Below are positions 1-10,140 of a stretch of DNA of 64,000 nt, piece by piece. Source of the DNA: Rhineura floridana (lineage: Eukaryota > Chordata > Lepidosauria > Squamata > Rhineuridae); contig NC_084482.1 in the NCBI RefSeq assembly GCF_030035675.1, forward strand, positions 220,867,943 through 220,931,942. The letters run 5' to 3'. Both the position numbers and the translations under genes were made by a program. Position 1 is the first letter of the stretch. Every line of letters begins with the position of its first letter. Under the pieces are notes generated by a model. It saw nothing but the letters and a program-made list of their open reading frames with translations. It ran no database searches and was not told the DNA's origin.

Positions 1-10
1 CTGAGGCCAT
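1..10 (-). CDS. KRAB zinc-finger gene 0, first 10 coding bases (continues left)
   Basis: The left edge holds the start of a fourth copy of the ATG exon seen whole at 19297-19371 and 39033-39107. The ATG is at 10-8 on the minus strand and only ATG-GCC-TCA-G is inside the window. A pyrimidine tract ending in CAG (19-20 is the AG on the minus strand) sits 8 bases upstream of the ATG, as in the other copies, so this is probably a second exon behind a noncoding first exon. By comparison with unit A, the KRAB-A exon should lie about 1.2 kb to the left of the window. The assignment rests on near identity with the complete copies. Confidence 0.75.
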
Positions 11-829
11 GGCGCTGCCTGAGAGGGAGGAGTAAACTAGGCCAGCTCTGGGACTCCCACAGCTTTCACCACGATGCATGTTTTGTAGGGAGCAGCTCTC
101 AAGGGCCTGCAGGGGAGAGACGGAGAATGGGAGGGATTTCATCCTTCATGCCAATTTGGGTTTCAGAGGTTTGAATGTTATAAGCAGCCTCAATCCAAAT
201 CAATAAATGGCACGTCCCTTTCCTCTGTTGTTTTCCCCCACAATGCTTGATCTGCAAAAGGCCTTAAAGGCCCCAAATCTCTCTCAGAACATTCTCCAGT
301 TTCTTCCAGACTTTTCTCCATGCTTGGGCACCTGTTGTGTCCTTTGCCACCCCCAGGAATTTCACCCATCTCGGACCCCTCACCTCTCATCTCTGCTTCT
401 GCTTCCGCAAAGTCTTTAATTCCTGAGCCCCACAGAGTTTCTTCGTCACATTGTGAACCATTTCAGGCTTTATTATTGGGCCCTTTTCATCATGGATATA
501 ATTAAAAATTTATTCTGCACAGATATTAATTCCATGTCATCTCCCTGACAGTTGGCAAAAAAATAGGTTTTGCACACATTGTCAAGAAATACTGGGGGTG
601 AATTTGGTCAAATGACTCCATCTTGGAGCTTCCTGGGGATGCAAAACACCTCCAGTCTTTCCATCAGAAATATGGGGAGAGGAAAAGTGAGATGCATTCA
701 GTCTGGTTCAGCTCACTGGGCAATGAAAAGAGTATGAAGAACAACTTGCAATACATCCATTTCAAGATCAGCAGGACACGTTATTTGGTACCATCCACTT
801 GTATAATCTGAGTTAACCTTTAGACATTC

Positions 830-900
830 CTGGACTACAACTCCCATCATCCCTGGCGTTTTGCCATGTTGTCCAGGGCTGATGGGAGTTGGTCCAACCA
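830..900. mobile_element. Short hAT-like inverted-repeat remnant (unit A)
   Basis: The sequence is a near-palindrome: 'ggactacaactcccatcat' on the left is answered by 'atgggagttggtcc' on the right around a short centre. This inner motif is shared with the better preserved hAT elements at 15518 and 42646. Flanking target duplications are not clear. The same insertion lies at about 20191 (B) and 41263 (C), so it predates the duplications. Confidence 0.5.
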
Positions 901-1114
901 TACCTGGAGGGCACCAAGTTACAGAACACTACTCCAAGTTGGAGAGGTGATGCACAAGGTGGAAAGCTTAACAGCAAACTCACCACACAGGGTTGAGCAA
1001 CTGGGGTAATAAGTTGATTTGCTTATTATAGGTTTATCCAAACATTTCAATATATTTTTATATTTCTGTGCAGGCTTTCCTCTAATGAGCTCACAGTGGG
1101 AAACATAATTTGTC

Positions 1115-1390
1115 CCCCTCCTTTTGTCTTCACATCAACACTGTCACTGGTACCAGGACACCACCTGAATTTCACTCCTGAGCAGGGATTTGAACCTGGG
1201 TCTCTGTGGACATAGTTCAGCATTAAACTGTGATTCCAATACAATAGTCACACACACTTCCACAGATGTGGAAGGTCCCACACAGAGTGGATGTCTGAAA
1301 TCTAGAGTGGCACATAAAAGTTTATCCTCACAACAATCCAGTGAGGTGGGCTGGGCTGAAAAAAAGTAGACCCAGAGACCTGCATAGATC
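1115..1390. mobile_element. MIR/tRNA-SINE-like remnant
   Basis: Two motifs typical of MIR-type SINEs in antisense occur here: 'gggatttgaacctgggtct' (B-box region) near 1186-1203, and 'tcctcacaacaatccagtgagg' split over the 1325-1346 region. Copies lie in B (about 20,475-20,752) and C (about 41,540-41,850); in C the expected 'gtcacccag' is also retained. This is an old family call by motif only. Confidence 0.35.
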
Positions 1391-2399
1391 TGGGGGGGGA
1401 GATCTTAGACCCCTTACTTCTTTGGGAGCAGGCTCTCAGCAGAGTCCCCATGTCTCCAGCAACTTGTGAGCCAATCAGCAAGAAAGGAGAGTGTATTAGC
1501 CACTGAGAAGAGTCTTCTAACATGCTTCCTTGTTCTTTCCTGATAATTAGAGTGAATCAGAGTGAAAGGAGGTGAAGTCAGCCACTGAGACTCTTCTCAG
1601 GAGGCAACACTTTGCCCTTCCATGCTTTTTGGCTCCTAGCTGTGGGAGAAGGCATTAACATGCATCTCATTCTCAACCCAGCAGGAACAGGATGGGAGGG
1701 GGCATGGCTATCATGAAAGGACCCTGCACTTCTGAATTTGCCACTACACTACTGTAGAGATGTGAAGGCCCATAACAAAAGTGGAAAATTTGGGAGGGAA
1801 AGCAGTTTTTTTCTCTCCCCCCCCAGTGCTCTGACCCCGCTCCTTAGAGAGCTCTGTATTGCTGTCCTGGGCTCCCACTGGGAGGAAGGGCAGGATATAA
1901 ATCTAATAATTAATTAATTGCACTGAAGAAATGTCTGACTTGTTCCTGGCTACAAGAGACTCTACTATACAAATGTCAGTGACACATCCATAGCTCTACC
2001 CACTCTGGCATTTGACAGTAAATTGGCTGCTTGTGCGTAAATGTGGCCCTCGGGTTGAAGAATATTCCCTAACCACTACATTAGCCACAGGCTCTCATCC
2101 AAGACCGCCTTACAGAGCTCTTGCGACCACTGCCCAGCTATTGTGCTTTGGACAGAGGGGACGCTGCCAGCACCCCCACAGAGGAGCCAATCCTGCAAGA
2201 GAAGCTGAGATCCACCCCAAGGGGGCTTCAATGTTCCCCTCCAACACACTCCCAAGGGGATGTCTGGAGAAGCCTCTTCCCCTGGAGCCCAGCTGAGGAG
2301 GGGACATTTATTCATCCATTTCCTCCATCCTCTGCCTTGAGAGCTTCTAGAAGCCCATTCAGAGCCTGGTCAGTTTCAGATTCCTCTCTCCATCCCTCC

Positions 2400-2990
2400 A
2401 TCTTCCTTGCCTGGCAGGAAGGAAACTGACCAGCCCCTCTTCCAGTTTAGGAAATCCAAAAGGGGCTCTTCCTCCAGCTCTGGGGCACTTTCTAGGGATG
2501 CCCAGAGGGAAGAGGGGCCACTTCCATCAACCCCCTCCCCCTCCCAAAAAGCAAAACTTCCTTCTCTCTCCCCTCCCCCCACCAGTCCCCTGTCAGGTTC
2601 AGGAATTGCAAAGGCAGCTCCCCTCCCCCAGCTGTGGCCCTCAAAACCAACACAGGACATCAACCCCCAACAGCTGCATCCCTTTCCCTGGGCGATGGCT
2701 TCCAAGAGGGCCTCGAAAGGCCAACCCCGCGGCACTTCGGACCCCCCTCTGCAGATGGATTGCATGCAGCAGGGGTCCCTCTGAGGAAAGGGGGGAGTGG
2801 GGCTCTTCCCTCCTTTTCCCTCACCCCCCAACAAAAATACCAAATCCCCCCCCTTGCACCTCTTTGCCCTCTGCACGCTCCCGCTTCCTCCTCTCTGGGC
2901 CTAATACTTTCTTTACCCGGAATACCAATGAAGACAGCCCTCCTACTTCCCCTTCAATATGCTCTCCCCCCTCCATGTGATTAAGACTTC
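2400..2990. other. Pyrimidine-rich block conserved in three units; possible promoter side of gene 0
   Basis: The plus strand is strongly C/T-rich (long CCCTCCCC and CCCCCC runs) with a short CG-richer core containing 'ccgcggcacttcgg' near 2728-2741. It recurs at 21,770-22,350 and 42,990-43,580. Copies differ by indels that shift every reading frame, so a minus-strand frame of about 166 codons here is not a gene. It lies 2.4-3 kb upstream of the ATG exon, so a 5' noncoding exon or promoter is possible but not shown. Confidence 0.3.
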
Positions 2991-4116
2991 CTGCCTCTCT
3001 AGGAACCAGAATTCCTTGCCTTAACCCATCGGAGGACTAAGTGGCAAGAGGTGCTTCTGTCCCCCCACTGCCAACAGTTTCCTCCCTCCCATCTGTCCCA
3101 ATATTGCACCTCTTCTTCCTCTCTTGCCTCCCGCAGAAGCAGTGGTGAGATAGGTGTGTGCGTGTGTGCTGTGTGATATATACAATATACACATTTGTGT
3201 GTAAAAAGTAAAGTGTTCAGGAGGGACGGTGTAAAAGCTGGAACGGAACACGCCGGAATGGGCTCTTTAGAAAAGAAATTGATGCCCAAAATACTAGGAT
3301 GTGTTAGAGACACATGAGAACAACATTTAGGAACAAAAACCATTCCGATAGCATTTTTATCAACCCTTTAACAACCAAAATGCCCTCCGGAACGGAATGA
3401 ACAGCCCCGAACGGGGACTGTTCCCATTCATATATCTGGCCCAGAACTATCTATCCCAACAAACTGCCTCCCCCAATAATTTAAGCAGAGATTTTCTGCA
3501 GCTTTGCTGCCTTTCCTAAAGGCCCTTCTATTGCCTGGAGAAGCCATTTGGCTATGTGACCGCTGACAAAACCCAATTCTCACTCCTTTTCTCTATGCGC
3601 ACCAGATGACAGTGAGGTCCTTCATTTGCCTGCTAGGAAATAGCACTGAGACCAGATGAGACTGTGGAGTGAAATCAGTTTGGAAAATGTATTTAAAATA
3701 CATCAGCAGAAAACTAGTGAATTCATTTTACTTTATGAAAGATGTTAGAATAGCCAATACAAAAAACATCTAAGCAAAATAAAAACCATATTATACACAA
3801 AAATACATTTTTTTGTTATTTATATTAATAAAATGTGTACTCTGCAGAAGAATTTTATAAAGAATAGAAAATGTACATTAAAATGGTCAATAAAAAAATC
3901 AACATTTAAAAAACACTAAAAACCAATAAAATCAACAGTTAAAGGTATGCTAAACCAAACTATATGAAAACAATCAGTAAGGAGACCATTAGAAACAAGG
4001 ACTAGTATTATTTTATTTTCATTTAGAAATCACTTCCCAGAAAGTATCTCAAAAATACCAACAATAAAAAAAACATTTCATATGCAAACCAATTAAAAAC
4101 ATTTTAAAATCCCACA

Positions 4117-4423
4117 CAGACCCTCCGTGACGCAGAGTGGTAAGCGGCAGTAATGCAGCCGAAGCTCTGCTCACGTCTGCAGTTCGATTCCAACGGAAGG
4201 AGGAAGTCGAATCTCCGGTAAAAGGGGTCGAGGTCCACTCAGCCTCCCATCCATCCGTGGTCAGTAAAATGAGTGCCCGGCATATGCTGGGGGGTAAAGA
4301 AAGACCGGGGAAGGAACTGGCAGTCCCACCTCATATATACGGTCTGCCTAGTAAACGTCGCAAGACGTCACCCTAAGAGTCGGAAACGACTCGCACTACA
4401 AGTGCGGGGACACCTTTACCTTC
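4117..4423 (+). mobile_element. Sauria-like SINE (tRNA head, BovB-type tail), unit A
   Basis: The 307-bp element is flanked by the perfect 12-bp target duplication 'taaaatcccaca' (4105-4116 and 4424-4435). The head has pol III A- and B-box-like sequence ('cagagtggtaagcggcag', 'agttcgattcc'). The tail carries 'gagtcggaaacgactcgc', closely matching the BovB 3' end, and finishes with 'acctttacctt', as squamate Sauria SINEs do. Copies of the same length sit at the same site in C and D, while unit B has an unfilled site at 25655-25666. Confidence 0.85.
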
Positions 4424-4764
4424 TAAAATCCCACAGAAACAGTAATAAAGCTCTGCCCTTAAAAGGTTTGTTGAAAAAGGAAGGTCTTCTATAGGCACCA
4501 CACAAAAAAAACCTGTCTGATATGTATCAGGAGGAAGTTCAAAAAAGTAGATGCCACCACACAAAAGGCCAGGTTTCTCTATCATGCAGAGTGGACTTCC
4601 CAATGAGATGGTATGCGTAAGAGGCCATCTTCTGCAGACTTCAGTGATGGGCTGCATATATAACATGTGAGATAATCTTTTAAGAATCCTGGCACCAACC
4701 TGTATAGAGCTTTAATCTATGTAGCCTGCAAGATGAAGAATAAAGCTCCCATTGAAGTTCTTTC

Positions 4765-4930
4765 CATACTCCCTAAATTTCAATTGTTTCTCCTGTGTAT
4801 CCCCTGTGATGTAAGCCTACTGCTTTCATTGAATCTCTTTCCATACTCCGTGCATTAAAAAAGTTACTCCACAGTGTTTTTTCATGTGAAGTAAGTGTGC
4901 TCTGACTGAACCTCTTTCCACTCACAACAT
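4765..4930 (-). pseudogene. Relic zinc fingers beyond the stop of gene 1
   Basis: Downstream of the gene 1 stop, the minus strand still shows about two decayed C2H2 repeats with linker-like 'ggagaaac' and helix-like stretches, no longer in one frame. The finger exon therefore was once longer. The present end was made by a 2-nt loss in the last linker that turns TGEKPF into TGETI-stop. The same relics follow genes 2, 3 and 4. Confidence 0.7.
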
Positions 4931-7287
4931 TTAAATGGTTTCTCCCGTGTGGGTTCTGTGATGTAAAACAAGGTTACTGCTTACACTGAAGCTTTTTCCA
5001 CACTCCCTGCATTTAAACGGTTTCTCCCATGTGTGGGTTCTTTCATGTAATGTAAGGTGATCATTCCGACGGAAGCTCTTTCCACACTCCCTGCATTTAA
5101 ATGGTTTCTCCCCTGTGTGGGTTCTTTGATGCAAAGTAAGCTTGCTTCTCTGACTGAAGCTCTTTCCACACTCGTTACATTTAAATGGCTTCTCCCCTGT
5201 GTGTGTTCTTTCATGTAATCTGAGGTTACCACTCCGACTGAAGCTCTTTCCACACTCTTTGCATTTAAATGGCTTCTCCCCTGTGTGGGTTCTTTGATGC
5301 AAGATAAGGTCACTGCTATGACTGAAGCTCTTTCCACACTCACTGCATTTAAATTGTTTCTCCCCTGTATGGGTTCTTTGATGCAAAGTAAGCTTGCTTC
5401 TCTGACTGAAGCTCTTTCCGCACTCACAGCATTTAAATGGTTTCTCCCCCGTGTGTGTTCTTTCATGTAATCTGAGGTTACCACTCTGACTGAAGCTCTT
5501 TCCACACTCCCTGCATTTAAATGGTTTCTCCCCTGTGTGGGTTCTTTGATGCAAAGTAAGCTTGCTTCTCTGACTGAAGCTCTTTCCACACTCGTTACAT
5601 TTAAATGGCTTCTCCCCTGTGTGTGTTCTTTCATGTAATCTGAGGTTACCACTCCGACTGAAGCTCTTTCCACACTCTTTGCATTTAAATGGCTTCTCCC
5701 CTGTGTGGGTTCTTTGATGCAAGATAAGGTCACTGCTCTGACTGAAGCTCTTTCCACACTCACTGCATTTAAATTGTTTCTCCCCTGTATGGGTTCTTTG
5801 ATGCAAAGTAAGCTTACTTCTCTGACTGAAGCTTTTTCCGCACTCACAGCATTTAAATGGCTTCTCCCCCGTGTGGGTTCTTTGATGTGAAGTAAGCTTA
5901 CTTCTCTCACTAAACCCCTGTCCACACTCCATGCATTTAAATGGTTTCTCCCCTGTGTGTGTTATTTGATGTGAAGTAAGCTTACTTCTCTGACTAAAGG
6001 CCTGTCCACACTCCATGCATTTAAATGGTTTCTCCCCTGTGTGTGTTTGGTGATGTAATTTCAGGCTACTGCTTACACTGAAGCTCTTTCCGCACTCACT
6101 GCATTTAAATGGCTTCTCCGCTGTGTGGGTTCTTTGATGTGAAGTAAGGCTACTACTCTGACTGAAGCTCTTTCCACACTCTTTGCATTTAAATGGCTTC
6201 TCCCCTGTGTGGGTTCTTTGATGCGAAGTAAGGTCACTGCTTCGACTGAAGCTCTTTCCACACTCCATGCATTTAAATGGCTTCTCACCTGTGTGGGTTC
6301 TTTGATGTAAAGTAAGTTTACTGCTCTGACTGAAGCTCTTTCCACATTCCCTGCATTTAAATGGTTTCTCGCCTGTGTGGGTTCTTTCATGTAAAGTAAG
6401 GCTACTGTTCTGACTGAAGCACTTTCCACACTGCTTGCATTTAAATGGCTTCTCCCCTGTGTGAGTTCTTTGATGCGAAGTAAGGTCACTGCTCTGACTG
6501 AAGCTCATTCCACACTCTCTGCATTTAAATGGTTTCTCCCCTGTGTGTGTTCTGTGATGCAAAGTAAGGTTATTGCTCTGACTGAAGCTCTTTCCACATT
6601 CCCTGCATTTAAATGGTTTCTCGCCTGTGTGGGTTCTTTGATGCGAAGTAAGGCTACCGTTCTGATTGAAGCACTTTCCACACTCTCTGCATTTAAATGG
6701 TTTCTCCCCTGTGTGTGTTCGGTGATGTGAAGTAAGCTTACTTCTCTCACTAAACCCCTGACCACACTCCATGCATTTAAATGGTTTCTCCCCTGTGTGT
6801 GTTATTTGATGTGAAGTAAGCTTACTTCTCTGACTAAAGGCCTGTCCACACTCTCTGCATTTAAATGGTTTCTCCCCTGTGTGTGTCCGATGATGTAATT
6901 TCAGGCTACTGCTTACACTGAAGCTCTTTCCGCACTCACTGCATTTAAATGGTTTCTCCCCTGTATGGGTTCTTTGATGCGAAGTAAGGTGACTGCTCTG
7001 ACTGAAGCTCTTTCCACACTCTTTGCATGTAAATGGCTTCTCCCCTGTGTGGGTTCTTTGATGCAAAGTAAGCTCATTGCTCTGACTGAAGCTCTTTCCA
7101 CACTCCCTGCATTTAAATGGCTTCTCCCCTGTATGGGTTCCTTGATGCAAAGTAAGGTGACCGCTCTGACTGAAGCTCTTTCCACACTCCATGCATTTAA
7201 ATGGTTTCTCCCCTGTGTGACTCTCAGTCTTGGCTGTTACCAGTGGCACCATCTGTGGTTTTCTATTATTCTCATTCTGCTGGTCAC
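4931..7287 (-). CDS. Gene 1: KRAB zinc-finger protein, C2H2 exon (27 fingers)
   Basis: This is the last coding exon of a probable DNA-binding transcriptional repressor acting in the nucleus. The acceptor is the pyrimidine tract plus CAGCAG just above 7287; the exon opens in phase 1 and continues the KRAB-A exon at 18073-18199 after a 10.8-kb intron. Joined with the ATG exon it gives 852 aa. After a 22-residue lead there are 27 consecutive 28-residue C2H2 fingers with HTGEKPF linkers, and every finger keeps both cysteines and both histidines. Helix position -1 is mostly Q and position 6 mostly L or S, so contact diversity is low. Fingers 17-21 and 22-26 are a 420-bp tandem duplication; fingers 4-6 and 14-16 are near copies. 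Compared with genes 2 and 4, the 36-residue spacer and the first three fingers are missing. It ends TGETI. Confidence 0.9.
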
Positions 7288-7428
7288 CTGCTGGGGGGGA
7301 AGAAGGTTGAAAAAAACACATTGGAATTTCAAGGCAGAAACAAAGCATTTCATCAGAGATGAAGCCCAATTATCTGCTTCTCTATTTTTACATCTCCATT
7401 ATTCTCCCCCTTTAATCTTTGCATGGCC

Positions 7429-8846
7429 CTCCCTCCCTATTCAATATCTATATAAACTCGCTGACAAAACACCTGTCGGCAGTAAACTCTCACCCCCCTG
7501 TCTTGGCAAAGAGACACTTAACCTGTCTTCTATATGCCGACGACATTGCCCTGTTATGCCAAATGCAGGTGGGCTTACGTCGTCTCTTAAGAGAACTTGC
7601 CTCCTTTTGTGTGGATGAACTTTTGAGAATTAACTATGCGAAATGCAAGGTTTTAGTTTTCGCCAAAAGTAGACATAAACACCGCTGGCAAATTGACAAC
7701 CATATTATTGACCAAGTCAACGCCTTCAGTTACCTTGGCATTGCATTCCATCCCTTAGGTTCTTGGAATGCGCATTTTGTCCAGTCTGCTACGACCACAC
7801 AGAAATCAGCCAGAGCTTTACTGACCTTCTTTTATACAAAGGGAGGTCAGTACATTCCGGCAGCAGTCCAGGTATTCAACGCCAAGGTGCTTCCTCAACT
7901 TCTTTACGGGACCCAAATTTGTAGTGGAGGCAATTACGCATTGTTGGAGAGGGTACAATCTAAATTCATGAGGTCCATTTTGGGCGCTCCAAGATGTGTC
8001 CCCAATGTGACCTTACGCTTGGAATTAGGTGCCCTTCTGATTGAGACCCACGCTTGGATATAAAAATTTAACTACTGGATGAAGCTGCTATTTTTACCCA
8101 CTGGATTGCCCCCCTTAACTTTGGAAGGTTCCTTCCAATCTCAATGGCAACGGGTAATGATTCACAAACTCGGAACTCTCGGTTTTTCGCTCCCAGCGAT
8201 TGGTGCCCTAGGCCATACCACCGCTAAAACAACAATCATCCAACGCCTCAAAGATGTTGAGTATCAGAACAACATGAGCCTAGTTGCTGCTTATTCACAA
8301 TGCAGTATTAATGTAAATTCCTGTAACTTGGCCACTTACATTTCAAGTTTATCTACCCCAAAACTCAGGAGAGCTTTTCCCCTGGCACGATTCAATGTTC
8401 TGCCCTCGGCACTAATGGAGGGTAGATACAGGGGAGTCGATTATTATGATCGAACTTGCCCCTGTGGAGCAGATGCGGTGGAGACAGTGAACCTTGTACT
8501 ACTTTGCTGCCCTTTTTATTCAGATCTCCGCCTTAAGTTCATCTCCCCAGTTTTATCTAATCTTCCTCTGAGCCCAGAAGCTATGATTTTACAATATTTA
8601 ATGGCAGATTCAAAATCACGGATCACTCTGAGGTCGCCCCGTTCTGCACAGCTGCTATGGCTCGCAGGAGGGACCTAATGCGATGTCTGTTAGATCAAGG
8701 TTTTAGCTAGATTACTATGTGGACCCGGTTTTAGCTTTTCAGCTTTCTCACTGCAATGATACTGTATTGTATTCTATCTCCACTCTGATATTCAGAGGAT
8801 CCGTAATTATACCGGTGGTCTTGGACCATAATAAAGATTTTACGTT
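7429..8846 (+). mobile_element. 5'-truncated non-LTR LINE in the gene 1 intron (clade not assigned)
   Basis: The 1.4-kb element is bounded by the 14-bp duplication 'atctttgcatggcc' (7415-7428 and 8847-8860). It encodes the end of a reverse transcriptase (LLYADDIALL catalytic motif), a thumb-like region and a C-terminal CPCG...CCPF cysteine motif; a stop near 8060 splits the frame. It ends 'aataaagattttacgtt'. The same insertion is in B and D. Unit C keeps the unfilled site near 49210-49225. I do not recognise the clade with confidence. Confidence 0.85.
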
Positions 8847-8860
8847 ATCTTTGCATGGCC

Positions 8861-9700
8861 AGATGAAAGCAAGGTTACCTGAATATCCTACAGTCTCACA
8901 CAGCAACATAAATTCCTTTCAGGTCCATATAACACTTGATGTCACTAAGCCCAGATTTGTCTGGGTTTCCTCCTACTGCCATACAACTGTGATATATATT
9001 TCTAAAATAATATGCAATGAAAAGTGGGGTGTGGGGGAAGAGAAGGGCAGCAAGTCTGCAGAACAGGACAAATTGGGCACAGCTCACTTCTCCTTGATTC
9101 TTAATAATTTGACTGCAGTCAAAAGAGCCGGTCAGACAGAAATATAGGAACAAATGAAGTTGTGATATACTAAATCAGACCCCTGGTCCCTCGAGCTCAG
9201 TACTGTCAATACTGGCTGGCAGCTGCTCTGCAGGTTTTCAGATAACGACACTTCTAAATTCCACCTGAAGATTCATGGGATTAAACTTAGCTGAGCTAAG
9301 ACAGGGATGGCCAAAGACCAACACTACACGAGTTTGCAATGATGCTCTGAACCGTAAGGGGAATGCCCGACTGATCTCTCCCCTTCATCAAAGCCCTGTA
9401 CAATTAGATCTTGTTCTTCCAGCCAAGAGACTAAGCCCAGGTTTGACATTTCTTTCAAAGATACAGATAAGCTAGTTAGTTCTGAACTGAAATTATTCTC
9501 CTCTCTCCAGAACAAAGAACGATCTTAGATCTCCTGGAGATGAATAGCACAGGGACATGTAGATCCAAATGTCTCTTGTGGACAAGAAACTGTTCAAAAA
9601 CCTCAATTCAGTGACACTGTGGAAACCAATCCAGCTATCTTAATTTGGGGGATTTCTCAGCAGATGGGAAGGAAACTTCAACCTGGATGCCATTCCCCCT
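8861..9700. other. Intron 2 of gene 1, block 1
   Basis: No gene is seen. Part of 9168-9258 matches the tail of a tRNA-derived SINE in antisense ('tcagtactgtcaatactggc'). The stretch 9378-9690 is a diverged paralogue of 11,330-11,610: both run through 'ctgatctctcc', 'cttccagccaagag', 'gaaaccaatccag' and 'cttaatttgggggatt'. An old internal duplication of about 300 bp therefore precedes the whole-unit duplications. Confidence 0.5.
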
Positions 9701-9710
9701 CCTTATATGA

Positions 9711-9800
9711 ACAGCCTGGCTGGATCAGACCACAGGCCTATCTATTCCAGCATCCTCACAGTGCCAAAGTGGATGCAGATGGGAAGTCTACAGTGAGCAC
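9711..9800 (-). mobile_element. CR1 3' end, antisense (unit A)
   Basis: 'ggatcagaccacaggcctat' followed by 'ccagcatcctcacagtgcc' is the reverse complement of the CR1 tail seen whole at 40,860-40,938. Copies at 30,257 (B) and 59,740 (D). Confidence 0.6.
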
Positions 9801-9848
9801 GTGAAGGCATCACTTAGCTCCAGCTGTTCTGATTCCAGAGATATCACA

Positions 9849-10140
9849 TCAATTTATTCATTTATAGGCTCTTTGTATACCGCTATTTCATTAGAAACGT
9901 CAAAGCAGTTTACAACACGTTAAGAAAAGGCAACCACCATAAATTAAAAACATCAAATATACAATAAAAACAAAGGTCAAGTGTTGTGAAAAGAGCATGC
10001 TCTTAATTGCCTGCCTGGCGGCACAGAAATGTTTTCAGCAGGCGCTTCGAAGTTTAAACAGAAGACACCTGCTGAACCTCTGTTGGCAGAGCTTTCCAGA
10101 GAACTGGGCCGATGACACGGAAGGCTCGATTTCATGTCAA
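9849..10140 (-). mobile_element. L2-clade LINE 3' end, antisense (unit A)
   Basis: Read on the minus strand it encodes a decayed C-terminus (LWKALPTEV, then LLKTFL) like the LWNSLPDEV and VKTFLYSQAF end of the L2 copy at 13,640-13,770, followed by an AT-rich 3' UTR ending in ATAAAT repeats. Orthologous copies lie at 30,401 and 59,881. Confidence 0.6.

Larger units (their letters stand above)
21..4104. other. Intergenic spacer of unit A, between gene 0 (5' side) and gene 1 (3' side)
   Basis: No open frame here is conserved between copies. The segment repeats at 19,382-24,240 (unit B) and 39,118-45,780 (unit C). It includes a short hAT-like inverted repeat, MIR-like SINE remnants, a pyrimidine-rich block at 2400-2990, and an AT-rich stretch at 3690-4104 that becomes the 3' flank of gene 1. 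Compared with B and C, unit A lacks about 1.1 kb here: the sequence near 3420 jumps to what is position 23,890 in unit B. The 5' noncoding exon and promoter of gene 0 should lie in the left part, but I cannot place them. Confidence 0.6.

Noticed and set aside
2376-2876. A 166-codon minus-strand frame
   Set aside because: Indels between units A, B and C shift the frame; the sequence is low-complexity and C/T-rich.
4137-4376. Short open frames inside the SINE copies (MVSGSN...)
   Set aside because: They lie wholly within a tRNA-derived SINE with pol III boxes and recur only with it.
4931-7287. 84-bp repeats as a CRISPR-like array or satellite
   Set aside because: The repeats encode canonical C2H2 fingers with TGEKP linkers.
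4981-7369. Long open frames in other frames and on the plus strand across the finger exons, with repeated peptides such as [12 protein letters not shown] or [16 protein letters not shown]
   Set aside because: They have an exact 28-residue period and are shadows of the 84-bp finger repeat. They are interrupted irregularly and recur in every finger exon.
7288-7369. In-frame ATG at 7369 as the start of gene 1
   Set aside because: It lies upstream of a strong pyrimidine-tract acceptor, inside intron sequence. The spliced KRAB model fits phase in every copy.
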